Assembly (NCBI RefSeq): GCF_019649055.1
Contig: NW_026570271.1
Span: 806,001-870,000, forward strand
Reading direction: 5' to 3'
Source: Paramacrobiotus metropolitanus
Taxonomy: Eukaryota; Tardigrada; Eutardigrada; Parachela; Macrobiotidae
DNA length: 64,000 nucleotides
Positions 51,613 to 63,125 of this stretch are shown piece after piece (the first letter of the stretch is position 1; each line of letters opens with the position of its first letter). The notes beneath the pieces are model-generated. The model was not told the DNA's origin and did no database searches. It saw only the letters and a program-made list of their open reading frames with translations. A program made the position numbers and the translations under genes.

Positions 51613-53336
51613 TTTTACAAACTGCAGAAATGGCTCATTTGCGTAAGTACTTGTTTACAAGTATACTTCCTTTTGTTAATCAACCGGCCATGAAACAGTC
51701 TCGATTAATTGCCGGTAGCCTAGTTTCCATAAGGGATTCGATAGTACATCTACTGGAATGGTGTTTTGATTTTATTAAAGAGTGGTTTGCGATGTATCTT
51801 TACTACAACCTGTATTGCGCTGTAAGAAACCTTTTCTAAACAAAAGCCGTCGTTAGTTGCACTGTTGCAGTATATTAAATGATAATGATAATCTAGTCAG
51901 TTATTCTCCTTTTATTGGCACAAGCCAGTCAGCAACACGTAATAATCGGTTGAAAAGGATTTCCTGGAGGAACTCAGAAATACGCTAAACGTCGAGATTT
52001 GGTTTTCGGTCTTTTGGTGGCAAAACTTTATGGCGATATAATATTGATGTCCCAGGCATAAACTATAGGCACTGACATATTTCATTGTTTTTATTTTTCT
52101 ACCCTGCTGCATTTTATTATACCGTAAGTGGCAATGTGCGCAATTGTGTGGCGCGAGTGGGTGTGGGAAAGAAACGCCATAAAAGCACAGTCACCCCAAC
52201 CTGCGTATCACACCGGGTCCCGACTTTATTTAATTGTCACGGTATCACATTCTGGCTTCATTCAGTGCCATCGCTTCCGATTGGTAATGTACTAGTGCAT
52301 CCTCTTAAGCCGTTTTTCTGTTAATGAATAGAACAGTAGAGATGGCAATGATATTCAATGGCAATGAAATCATAAATTACAGAAATTTTAAATTTTTAAT
52401 AAATGCAGTAGTTCGTGGATTGTTGGGTTTTTGTGCAGATGGAATGGGATTTTGCTGCAGGGTAATTTTACCTCGTCTCCGTTGTTACGGTTATCGTTAA
52501 AGTTGTTGTTGTTATCATTCCGTGTTATTTGCGAATAATTTGACAGCAAACCATTGTAAGTTTGTAACCAAAACTGATGCGCTATTAGTTTGTAGGATAA
52601 TCAAGAAATACACAAAAGCTGCATTGCATAAGAATAGTGCACAAGAAACAACTGTACCACATTACAGCGTTCAGTTTAAGTATTTTTTTTTGTTGTTAAA
52701 GGAAATATACGGTCGCGTTGGGTACTCAGTCTTTGATCGGGGATTCGATAAAAACTTCTGCCGCTTTTCTGTTGTCGCAGTGTGGCAAAATAGCCTTCCT
52801 GAGCGTTTTCAGGGCTAACCGTAAGGCTTTTTTGCAGTTTTTCATACTGCGTCAAAATAACCATTATTGTAACGCCGTATGTGGCAAAAATGTCAAAGGC
52901 TATATTACCGGCCATAGTGCAATAAATGCTGCAACAAAAAAGGCACTTTGAAATTTTTACTTTTACGTAGTGTGGTCACTGGTCGTGCTTACGCTCTTGT
53001 TATCTGTGTGGCTGTCGTCTACTAAAAATCTTTACAACAATTATTGACACGATTGGTAAGGCTGCGTTTTAATGCAGATGCTCATATCGGACCGCCACGA
53101 GAACGCGAGCCTTCTAAGATCGCACCGATCTTCTTTGGCAGAAACCAGAAAGTGTTGCGTTTGTTCAAATGAAGGCTTAACTAACAATGGCCAATGGGGA
53201 ACAGTTTAAAATAACGGTTAAGAGTTTTACAAGTCCTGTTTTTTATGCACGTCGTAAAGAATACCAGTAGTAATAATTGTAAGCCGGATAGTAAGAAAAC
53301 AAACGTAATCCCTGACAAAAGTAATCCATGACTCAG
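51613..53336. other. Gene-free stretch
   Basis: 1.7 kb between relic F and copy G. The first 150 bp is matched after relic I (57440-57560), so it belongs to a duplicated block. A minus-strand frame at 52676-52915 has no recognised homology. Confidence 0.45.
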
Positions 53337-56210
53337 TTATTTGCTGCCCTGCAAAGCCTGTCCAACGCGGCATACGATCAAAGCAATCTGCTTCATCGCG
53401 TTATCGTTTATCTGGGATTCCTTCGATTGCTCACCGAACAACATAACAAATATATCCTTCGCTTCGTTACTATAATCCAAAATGCAACAGCTAACTTGAT
53501 CTGCCAATGTTGCCAGTTCTTGCCTGGCCGGTCCGGACAGTTTCCCAATAGCATTCGTGACGCGTTTCTCCAGCGCTCTCGCGGTAGACAACCCAGTGGA
53601 GATCAGCACAACAGCACGGAAATCCGCATACTTAGGGCTAATCTTCCTGTAAACAATTTAAGTTTTAAGGATCACAACAGTAATATTCTGTATTTAATCA
53701 TCAAGTAATTTTAAAAGTTTTAATTATTACTCGAGATCGGTAACGCTTAGTCTGCGACTACTTGATTTACCGTGCACAAGCTACAAACTCCTGCGTAATT
53801 TTCCAGCCATCTTCGAAGCGGCCATCACTGTAATACATCCTCGCTAATTCCCAGCCGCAGATATACCGAAAGTGCGCATCGGGTTGCAGGGTGCCGGCAG
53901 CGTCCAACTCCTTGTAGAGCTGTATCAGCATCGGCGAGCGCAACTCCTGTGGGTAGTTGTTTTTAATGGCCTGATGCTGCTGCATGAAACAGCGCAATAG
54001 CCTCAATCGTTCGCCATTGAGGGCTCCGCATTCTGAGCAAGCTGGCAGAGCACGGCTGTCGCTCGGAATACGATTCGTGCATCCGACCGTCACACATTGC
54101 AATGGATTGATGTCTGCATCCTAAATTATATCGTTTATGTTTCAGTTACAAGTTTTGGTGATCGGCTTAAAGATTTCAATAACGTACATATGCTTCTGTG
54201 CACTTGCGACAAGTACACGGGAAACCGTGACGTCTTTCGAATTGTATCCGCCGCTCCAGTCTTGTCAAACAGAATGGCTCATCCGTGTCGTTGTAACGCA
54301 ACTGAAAAACGACGCAATATATAATTACTGATGTTAAATATCCATAATCTATAAGGAAAAGCTTTTTACCGAACTACTGGTGTCAGTGTCTGATATATAT
54401 GTACTGGAAAATGGAAAGAGACAAGGGAAAGTCTCCAAAACCAAAATCGTTTGTTTGCGGCTGGGATGATGTCGCCAACACATTTTCGGTACTTACATCT
54501 TTAAGTCCACTAAATTGCTGAATATCTTCCACGGCATGTATTAGCAATCGTCGTCCGCGGCAGTTCAGCACTACATTGATATCCCAACACACCGGCGTCA
54601 TACGTCCTCTTGGTGCTTCCGGATACACCGCTCTGCCAATCGGTGCGCCGGGGGAGAACACTTCGTATATTGGCATGCCATTATACTTGAGAATTCTACT
54701 GCAGACCATGAACTTCCAGTAGGTATCTTCGGATGGCATGGGATTCTCCGACTCCGCAACGTATTGTCTGCGAAGCCTCAGCCATTAGGGAGTTAAAGCA
54801 TCAGTGTTGCGAAATGAATTATCTACCTTGGTTGCTTTATCTGCTGCACTTCCGGTTGTAGGGGATTCTTGGGCATCGATAACAGAAGATCTATGACAGA
54901 TTTGCGACCCATTCCCGGGATATCCATCATCGCGTTCTTCTGAAAACCAAAGAACATGCTTGCAAACCAACCGTTTACAGTACCCCGTTAGTACAGAAAA
55001 CGCCCTTTTGTAATTTACGCTATCGATCCTACTGCAATATCGTAATGAAATTCTGCTCACGAACATTTAATATGTTTCTGTTTTAAAAAATTATGAAACT
55101 TAAAACTCCAAATCCGTTGCAACGTGCAGAAGCTTAATGTGATCAGCAGCAACTGGAACAGGCGACGGGTCCTTATGAGGAAAGAGAGGAAGGCGGCTCC
55201 CTTCGACTGGTTCGTGATAACGAGTTAGCAAACTACATGGGCTATGACGAAGATCGAAGTATTCATAGATTAACGGAATTGTTTTGTCGTGCGTCTTCAA
55301 TCGGTTGAAGATTCAATTCGGATGAGCTTACAGTATATTTTCAAACTCTTATGCTGGAGACCAGAATAGAAAGATATAACTTATCCGGGATCATAAATTG
55401 CGAAGGGGGTGTTTTGTTCAATAACCACAGCACGTTTCTATAAAAAGCTGCTAATTTTATAAAAAGCTTTTAATTCTTGAGTGGGTAATGATGGCCGTAG
55501 TGATTTGACTCATGACAGTTATGTCGCGACGTAAAAGTAATAAAGATACCTTATGCGTAAAAAGAGCTGCTTGCTCCGTATGCTAACACGAAGCAGGTCA
55601 TCTTCAAATTTAAAAAGAAATGCTACATGGCTGTACACCACACCCTAAGATGTTCGGGTCTCTAATAAAATCAGGTTTTTACCGTCATTTTGTTGATCAA
55701 CTTTTTGGTCAAATCGTAATCGACAGCGGCGGCGATGATATTTTTCGGCGAGGGACTGCTGCCGGAAGTTTGGGAATCCGTTGGGCGGGCCGCCATTTCT
55801 TCAATCGGGTCTTTGCTGCCGATCTCTTTGAGGAGCGCGCACTCCAGTTTATGCTCCACTTTCCAGTCAGCCGCCTATTTAATTTAAATCAAAAGCACGC
55901 TTTATACGCAAACTGCAGTCATCTCCAGCCACTATGCCGATGCTTCGAAGTGTTTTACCTTGGGTTTTACTACTGTTCCATATTGGTTTAATAAATAAAG
56001 TTAGGGTACCTGACAAGCAGCAGTGCAGTAGCGATGCAACTGGCATCCCGAACATGTGCGTAATCCGGGGCTTTCCTGCAGACAGTAAGCGCAATGTGTT
56101 TTGTAGGCAGTCCTCTCCAGCATCCATACCATCGGTTCACAGGACATCACCAGCTCGCCAGCAAGTACACAACGGCGACCACCGTTGGGCAAAGTGCCCT
56201 TTGCCTCCAT
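53337..56210 (-). CDS. SMYD-like SET/MYND protein, copy G, intact
   Basis: Exons 56010-56210, 55683-55874, 54827-54939, 54497-54767, 54188-54301, 53771-54120, 53337-53646; total 1551 bp, 516 aa, all phases closing. MYND: CAYCLQESPGLRTCSGCQLHRYC and EHKLEC. Exon 2 continues into a Ser/Pro-rich linker. Exon 3: DIPGMGRKSVIDLLLSMP. SET core: AVYPEAPRGRMTPVCWDINVV, then CRGRRLLIHAVEDI. LRY and post-SET CTCRKC. Cysteine module CVTVGC...CSEC. C-terminal helices with LQPDAHFRYICGWELARMYY. As in all copies, the residues aligning with NHSC are TPVC. Start chosen at MEAKGTLPNGG, matching the start region of other copies. Neighbours: relic I upstream and relic F downstream, both inverted. Confidence 0.88.
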
Positions 56211-57047
56211 TTTCACTGGGATCGCCCGCACGAACGAAAACTGTAGGAAATAAATACTCAGTGTTTGAAAATCAGAATCTAGGTGCGATGATTTCAAGGA
56301 AGATTTGCGAAATTATACTGGCTACAACAGCATCGACAGAACTGCGATCAGGCGTTGAATCATATCCATTGCACTGAGCCGTTAGCATCCGGATCAGAAA
56401 TGCGCACTTGCGCAGCGTGCGAAATGCTCATGCTGCATGCTCTGGTACGTACTACGTACACTGTACTGCACATAGTACACACTAGTACTACAATGTCATA
56501 CTGTACTACATAAAATTTAGTACGTACATACTGCAGTCGCATTACACAATAATTATGTAATAAAATAATTATTATTTTTAGCGTATTGGTCGCTAAATAA
56601 AAGACGCTGCTAGGTCGCTGCTTGATGAATCACGCTTGACGAAATTGTACAGACTGTAAGAAAGTACCTCACTGTAACTAATGCTGTAGTCTGTATGACT
56701 ATGATGTATGCTCATCCCTTATCCTCTGTTTCCCTATTACTGCACGCGCCAGTGCGTTCCAAAAAAGACGTGGCGAATCTTGTCTGGCCTTTATGGAAAT
56801 CAATACCATTCTCGAGTACCGCAGCTGTTGGATTCTCCCAGTTCGTTGACAGAGAGTACTGGATGGACATGGGCAACCAGTATTTCCTCCAGTAGCGGTT
56901 AGTCTCTGGGGTGGATATAGAACACGCCCGGAATCCGTACTATCTGAACATTTTCTCTTCACCTGGTTGCAGTGGCCGCATCGGTTCTACGTATGCACCT
57001 GAGATCTGAGAAGTGAGAACTGACCAACCCAACCAACCGACCAACAC
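56211..57047. other. Intergenic, nothing recognised
   Basis: 5' flank of copy G; includes a patch rich in tacgtac/agtactgta motifs near 56.44-56.54 kb. No gene seen. Confidence 0.4.
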
Positions 57048-57560
57048 CTGCGCGCCCACCTGCTGGTAACCACTGCGTTGTCTACCGCGGAAGCTCTGGA
57101 AAAGCGAATTCCGATGACGTCAGTGAGCTGACAGCACCCGAAGCAAAAGCTGGAAGCATTGGCAACAGAATTGTGCTGCCTCATTTTGGATTGTGCTGAA
57201 GAAGCGAAGAGCACTTTCATTGTATTGTTTGGTAAGGAGACGCTAGAAGCCTAGATAAACGATGCTATGATGGAGCGGGTCACTTCATAATTAAACCGTA
57301 TTAAACTGTATCATAATTAAACCGCTGCGGGTGGCTTCCTAATTAAACCGTATTAAGCAGAAGTTTCACGCCAGAAAATAAGGAAGTTTTGGGTTTGTTT
57401 AATTATGTGTTTGCTGATATTGCCTGTTGAATCCGACGTTGCGCTTGTAGTTTTAGAAACCGCAAAAATAGCTCACCTGCAAGATTGTTGAGTGTTCTTT
57501 GCTACCTTTTGTTAATCCACCGGCAACCGAGCGGTCTGAATGAGCATCCGTGAGCCTACC
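57048..57560 (+). pseudogene. SMYD-like relic I, exon 7 fragment
   Basis: Aligns along its length with relic F from about 51250 to 51720: gcgcccacctgctggtaacc, then accgcggaagctctggaaaa, the LPEPAKQ-type region (reading cagcacccgaagcaaaagc) and downstream non-coding DNA (cttttgttaat). In-frame stops and small indels are present, and the cttcataattaaaccgtatt stretch is locally repeated. No other exon is nearby. A decayed partial copy in the same orientation as F. Confidence 0.75.
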
Positions 57561-58865
57561 AGAACAGGTTCCATTTGATTACTTATTTGAAACAGGACTT
57601 TGATTATCCCAAATTGCAGGCTTTTACTGTACCTCGTTTTCTTCAAACATTCTTACAGAATGCCCGAATCTTATGCCTTGGTATTAGCAAGTATTTAAGT
57701 AACAATGATACGACAATGAATAAAATGAAGTCAAAAAATTGTGAGGATGCATGAGGAATACTCAAGGGATACGGCGGGACACTGCCAGCACAGTAAGCAC
57801 TAGCAAAAAAATGTCTCGAAAAATTTAACGTGCATTGATAACTCAACGAGGGAATGCCGCATATCTGCAAGTAGGTACATTAAATAATCTGTGTTAAACA
57901 AATTCGTCTAACGTACGAATTATTTCTCGTAGCCTATAACACGCAATAGCATCACTGGTAACATCAGTAATTTCGAACCGCAAAAACGGAGACTGTGTAA
58001 GCTTACCGCTGCACCAAACTCCCATTTCGTCTGCATAAAAACCCACATTCTACTTAATTACTGAAGTCATAAAGGTAAGACAAAAACCATCGTATTATAA
58101 TACGACCAAACTTATTTTGTTATGTAATATTTCTCGATTTAATGTTTAAAAAATCTGCTGTAGCTGCTAACTAAACCAATAAATATTCCTCACATTTCCG
58201 TGTACCAGAATCGGTGGTGCAATCTCACCGCGCGGCTACAGTATACTTTGAATACGAATTTGAAGAAGAAATCTCGCCACGCACTACTTTCCAATAAAAA
58301 AATTTAAACAAACAGAATAAGTAGCATGCCGCTCAAACGCCCTGGATTGAATTAATATGCAGTTGTATGACCTCTTCCGTAATGAAAACACAGAGAAAAA
58401 TTTGCGTAACGAGACAGCCCACCAGTTTCTGGAGATTGACCCTTCCTCATCTTCGCACTGCGCTCATGACGGCCTGCGATTGTGTGAAGGGAATTGTTCT
58501 ACACGTGCTTTCTAATGCACTTCCGTGATTGTTCTAGCATTTCCGTTCCGCTAATTTTTTCTAACTGTACAAGATTCTAATGAGTAAAAGCTCGCTGACC
58601 AGTTCTGCGTTTCAGTTCTGGTGATCGGTTTTATAGAAAATTTTCAAACGGCTATTTGGGAAGATTGTAGATTGGGATGGTGACGTTTTTGCGGCGGCAA
58701 AGGTAAAGTCTAAAAAGGTAAAAGGTAAAACAGAAAGACAAAGGGGAACTTTGCGGACCCTTATTATAACCTGTACTTAAGAAATCATTTGTTTGAAATC
58801 GGTGTACTGTGTACAGATACACACTGCACAATACGGTACAAGGAAGACTACTGCGGTAGCTGGGT
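57561..58865. other. Gene-free stretch
   Basis: About 1.3 kb, AT-rich; no supported gene, repeat or RNA. Confidence 0.45.
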
Positions 58866-58902
58866 GTGCAATAAACACTACCTTGGGTAGTGTTTATTGC
58901 AC
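58866..58902. repeat. Perfect 17-bp palindrome
   Basis: Arms 58866-58882 (gtgcaataaacactacc) and 58886-58902 are exact reverse complements with a 3-nt spacer. It lies 3' of SMYD copy H, with no gene around it. Confidence 0.8.
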
Positions 58903-59545
58903 TTAAAAACGAATATTTGTTGAAATCCCATTCCATCCACGCACGAATTAAACATACTTCATAAACTCCATCTTATTATGGTGACAAGATTAACGCTAAA
59001 TGGGTTAAAATGTTCCGGGGAAAATTAGTAAAAGTTTAAAAATTATCAATAGTTTTGCAAATCCACCGCAGACAACATCATATACGAGTATTTTTTTAAA
59101 CCCAAAAAAACATTGGCTGACTGAATTAAAAAAAAACGGAACACAGTAAAAGAAAAAAAAATGCTTGCATTACTTGTTGTCGCGAAAAGCCTGTTCAATG
59201 CAGAATATCATGGAGACCACAGCCTTCACCGCCGTATCATTTATCTGGGCTTCCTTGGACCGCTGATCGTACAATGCCCCAATAATATTGTTGGATTCGT
59301 GGACATATCCCAAAATGAGACTGGACACTTGAGCAACTAGTGTCTGCAGCTCTTGCTTCGCCGGTCTCGTCAGCTTACCAGTTGCATTCAGGACGTGCTG
59401 TTCCACCGCCTGGGCGGTAGACCTCCCAGCGTACATCAGTACAGTAGCACGAGACGTTGCAAACATCGGACAAATGTTCCTGAAGGCCATAAGTAATTAC
59501 ACAATTTATACCGTACTCACTACGATAACCATTGCAAGTAAAAGA

Positions 59546-59609
59546 TAAACGTTATAAAGCAGACATGAGTAACTACGATAAACGTTATAAAGCCGATACG
59601 AGTAACTAC
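59546..59609 (+). repeat. Short tandem duplication in intron 6 of copy H
   Basis: gataaacgttataaagc(a/c)ga followed by (c/t)a(t/c)gagtaactac occurs twice in tandem (unit about 33 bp). Confidence 0.6.
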
Positions 59610-62337
59610 CGAATTTACCGGGCACAGGTGACAAACTCCTTCATCATAGTCCAGCCGTCTTTGAAGCGACCTTCATTGTAATACTTTTGAGCTAATTTCC
59701 AGCCACAGACAGATCGGAAATGCGCATCCGGCTGCAGGATACCGGCAGCGTCCAACTCCTTGCAAAGCTGCATAATCATGTCCGTGTGCAACTCGCTGGG
59801 ACAGCTTTTCTTTATCATCTCGTGCTGCTGCATGAATCGGCGCAACTGCGTCAACCTTGCACTGTTGATGGCACCGCATTCCGAGCAGGCTGCAAGTGCG
59901 CGGCTATCGCTCGGAATTCGATTGGAGCATCCTACCGTCACACACTGTAGTGGATTGACGTCCGCATCCTTGCAATATAAATCAAGGTTTAGCGGTAGCT
60001 TCTAGCACGATTATTTTGATAACATACATATGCTTCCGAGCATTTCCGACAAGTGCAAGGACGCCAATGACGCTCCTCGAATTCAGCGCGCCGTTCAACT
60101 CTTGTCAGACCGAACGGTTCCACCATATGGCTGTAGCGCAGCTGAAAGAGATACTTCGATATGGCCATCATTTTGTACAATTGCACTGTGGGGATCAAAA
60201 TAACTCGGCCAAATTAACAGCTGCTCTTGCAGGCTACTACTTTAAAAAACTGGTAAAAAAACTACTACTTTAAAAAAATGCCGACCATTGTACAGTACAA
60301 TCTGCATTATGAACAGAAAAACTGAGATAGAATTAAAAACGGAGATGTCAGCTGCTTTTACTTTTTTGCCGTATTGAGATTTGAATAAATATTTGTAGGA
60401 GTTGGAAGATTTACATAAATAGCCATCCAGCATACAGCGATTCACACATTATCACTCGCGTAACTTGGCCGAAAATGCCAGGCAGTCAGAAAACTTTGAA
60501 ATGTTAATTTTGCGCATATTCACCTACATCACAAGTGCAATCAACTCCCAACCGCTTAGCCAAGATTAGTTTTACTAGACTCATAATATTATTACGTATT
60601 CGGCACTTCGTGTAGGCGTGGGCAACTTACATCTGCAATGCCGGTAAACTGCGGAATACCCTCCACGGTACGTATAAACAGCCTCCGTCCGCGGCGCAAC
60701 AGCACCACATTGATATCCCAGCACACCGGCGTCATCCCTCCCAACGGTGCTTGTGGATATACGGCTACGCCGATTGGTGTACTGGGCTTGCGTATATCGT
60801 AGATTTCCACAGCGTTATAAGAGAGACATTTACAGTAAGCAATGAATTCCACAGAAGTCATATTGGCTGCCCTGCGATTTCCCGACTCCATGGAGGACTG
60901 TCTGCGAAACAGCAACCAATAAGAAGTTGAAACGGAACCATTACTTGATAATGTCCGGTCGGGTTCACAACCCACATGCAGATTTACCGCCCTTGCCGAA
61001 GATTGAGCTACATGCTCTGTTGTTATTTGCTGTATGCCCGTAACTTACTCTTCTTGCGTCATTTTGGGATTTTTCGGCAACATGAACAGAAGGTCTTTAA
61101 CAGATTTCGAACCCATTTCCGGGATGTCCATCACCGCTTTCTTCTAGAGTACCATGAGAAGATTACAATCGGTGAGATGACACTGGTAATACGACTGTCG
61201 ACTGAAGGAAATTTTGTTAAGATTGTACTTCGGTTTTCCTCATATTTCGGTCACTTTCATTATACAGTTGCATATTTCAGTCACGAGAAAACAAAATTTC
61301 CTAGCAAAACAAAATTCATGGAAATGATTAGTTTTCATAAAAACGATTTCTATCATTAAATCTTACACTCAAACATCAAATAAACTTTTTGAAAAACAAA
61401 GCAAATAACACAAGTGTAATATCTTAGGTCTAGTATTTTATTAGAAGTATTACCGTTTTGTAATAGTGCAAAGAGTCAACTGAAATACATTCAACGTTGT
61501 AACCGAGGCTTAACATGTCCGGTTGCTGCCAGGTCACAACAATAACAGCAATTAACCAAGCCGCAAGTCTGACAGCCTGTATTTTTTTAATAGGGGCAAG
61601 TAAAAACACACTATTGCGCAGTTAGTTTTACTTCCGGCAAAACTAATTTTGCTAATCATTATCGCAGTGTCGCGAAAAGCTACATTTCATTAGGTCTTTC
61701 TCTCTGTCATGACAATCACCTTCGAAACAATAAGACTTCCGTTACAAGGAAAACGACTTGTCTATCGAATCGGGTAAAGATACGAAACATCATAGAGAAA
61801 ACTAAACCGGGTGCTGGTGGCATGGTGCCAAATGGGTCATCTCGCAGGGCCTCATGGTATGAATGTTAGTGAAGGGTGCGAGGCGACTTCACATCCTGAC
61901 CCGGATCCGTCTTCTGATAAAACCGGTTGCTTACCTCAAGTTTATTGATCAACTTTTTAGTGAGATCATGGACGACGAAGGCGGCCTTAACGCGTGTGGG
62001 GAAGCTGTCCGCTGTTCCGGAACCCGCCGTTATGCCCGCCGCTGCCGCAACTGTTTCCATGCTTTCCGTCTTCTTAAGCGTCGCGCATTCTAGTTTGTGT
62101 TCCATTTTCCAGTCAGCGACCTGACACCAATGAAACATGCGATAAACAGCGCGTTTAACGCGGCTTGGAAACGGCAATGGGGATGCTCCTAAATTTTATG
62201 GTCTTGCACCTACAGATCTGTATCGCTGCCTTTCACTGAGCTTTGCAGGATAACAGTTCAGACACGTAGCCACCGTACCTGGCAAACAAAACTGCAATAG
62301 CGATGCAACTGGCATCCCGAACATGTGCGTAACCCCG

Positions 62338-62458
62338 TGGATGAGTTGGGAAGGACCAGATATTGTCCTAAGTATGGTATAAAGTACATTCGCTGAACAA
62401 AATTAATGGACGAAGGCGATTAGGTTGACCGTAACGACGATTGCAGAATTTAACCATG
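62338..62458 (+). repeat. 121-bp direct repeat, copy 1, inside the MYND exon of SMYD copy H
   Basis: Matches 62714-62834 at 119 of 121 positions by eye (starts tggatgagttgggaaggacc, ends near gcagaatttaacc). The other SMYD copies have no sequence at this point of exon 1, so it is an insertion there. No terminal inverted repeats seen. Confidence 0.85.
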
Positions 62459-62713
62459 TGCTCGGCTGGAAACAGTAGGCACAGTACGTTTTGTAGGCGC
62501 TCCTCTCCAGTGCCCAAACCATCGGATCACAGGACATCACAAGCTCGCCAGCTGATAAACAACGCCCACCAGCGCTCGGCACAACCTCCATTGTCTCTAT
62601 TTTCAGCGGAATGGTCAAAACAAATATGATACTCTATGCAAGTAGTGGGGAAAACACTGATGATATTCAAAGTGGTTCGCAAAATTTCAAAATTTTAGTT
62701 TTCAATAGCTTAC

Positions 62714-62834
62714 TGGATGAGTTGGGAAGGACCAGATATTGTCCTAAGTATGGTATAAAGTACATTCGCTGAACAAAATTAATGGATGAAGGCGATTAGG
62801 TTGACCGTAACGACGATTGCAGAATTTAACCGTG
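62714..62834 (+). repeat. 121-bp direct repeat, copy 2
   Basis: Partner of 62338-62458, 376 bp further on, in the 5' flank of copy H. Confidence 0.85.
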
Positions 62835-63125
62835 GGCAGCGCGTACGCGTACTGCAGTTGCATCCTGCCGAAGTAAATAAAGACGATTCAAACAATTGAG
62901 AGGGACGCTTCACATTCACACAGCAGACTAGCAAAATCACAAGTTCTATGTACTCGTACGTAAGAGTAATTACGTACATGGAAGTGATGGAACTGTACAA
63001 CTCTACTCTGTATGCTTCCGGGTTGCTTTCGGGACATTTGCTGCAGGTCAATTTTAACACGCGCTAACTATACGAGTACAAAAAATTTCAACCGGATGCC
63101 GGGAAACATTTTGATTATCGGCTTC

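Larger units (their letters stand above)
59170..62591 (-). pseudogene. SMYD-like SET/MYND gene, copy H, broken
   Basis: Exons 62279-62591 (with an insertion), 61935-62120, 61050-61143, 60631-60901, 60028-60141, 59619-59968, 59170-59479. SET core AVYPQAPLGGMTPVCWDINVV, post-SET CTCRKC, cysteine module CVTVGC...CSEC and helical C-terminus are all present. Exon 1 encodes the first MYND cysteines (CAYCFQ), is then split by a 121-bp repeat (62338-62458) with a stop, and resumes with LRTCSGCQLHRYC. In the codon matching the usual start there is ATA; the next ATG is at 62591. Exon 3 (IPEMGSKSVKDLLFM) has lost one base near 61080 and would reach TGA. It might be saved only if the insertion were spliced out and the indel were an error. 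Closest to copy G. Confidence 0.8.

Noticed and set aside
52676-52915. 79-codon minus-strand frame in the gap before copy G
   Set aside because: No homology, no domain and no splice-compatible neighbour; flanked by gene-free DNA.
23278-59630. Apparent stop codon after VCAR/ACAR at the end of each SMYD exon 6, as if it were the end of a small protein
   Set aside because: In each copy the reading ends at cg|gtaa or cg|gtac, a splice donor in phase 2; the next exon (IYPKY or ICPxx) continues in frame in all intact copies.
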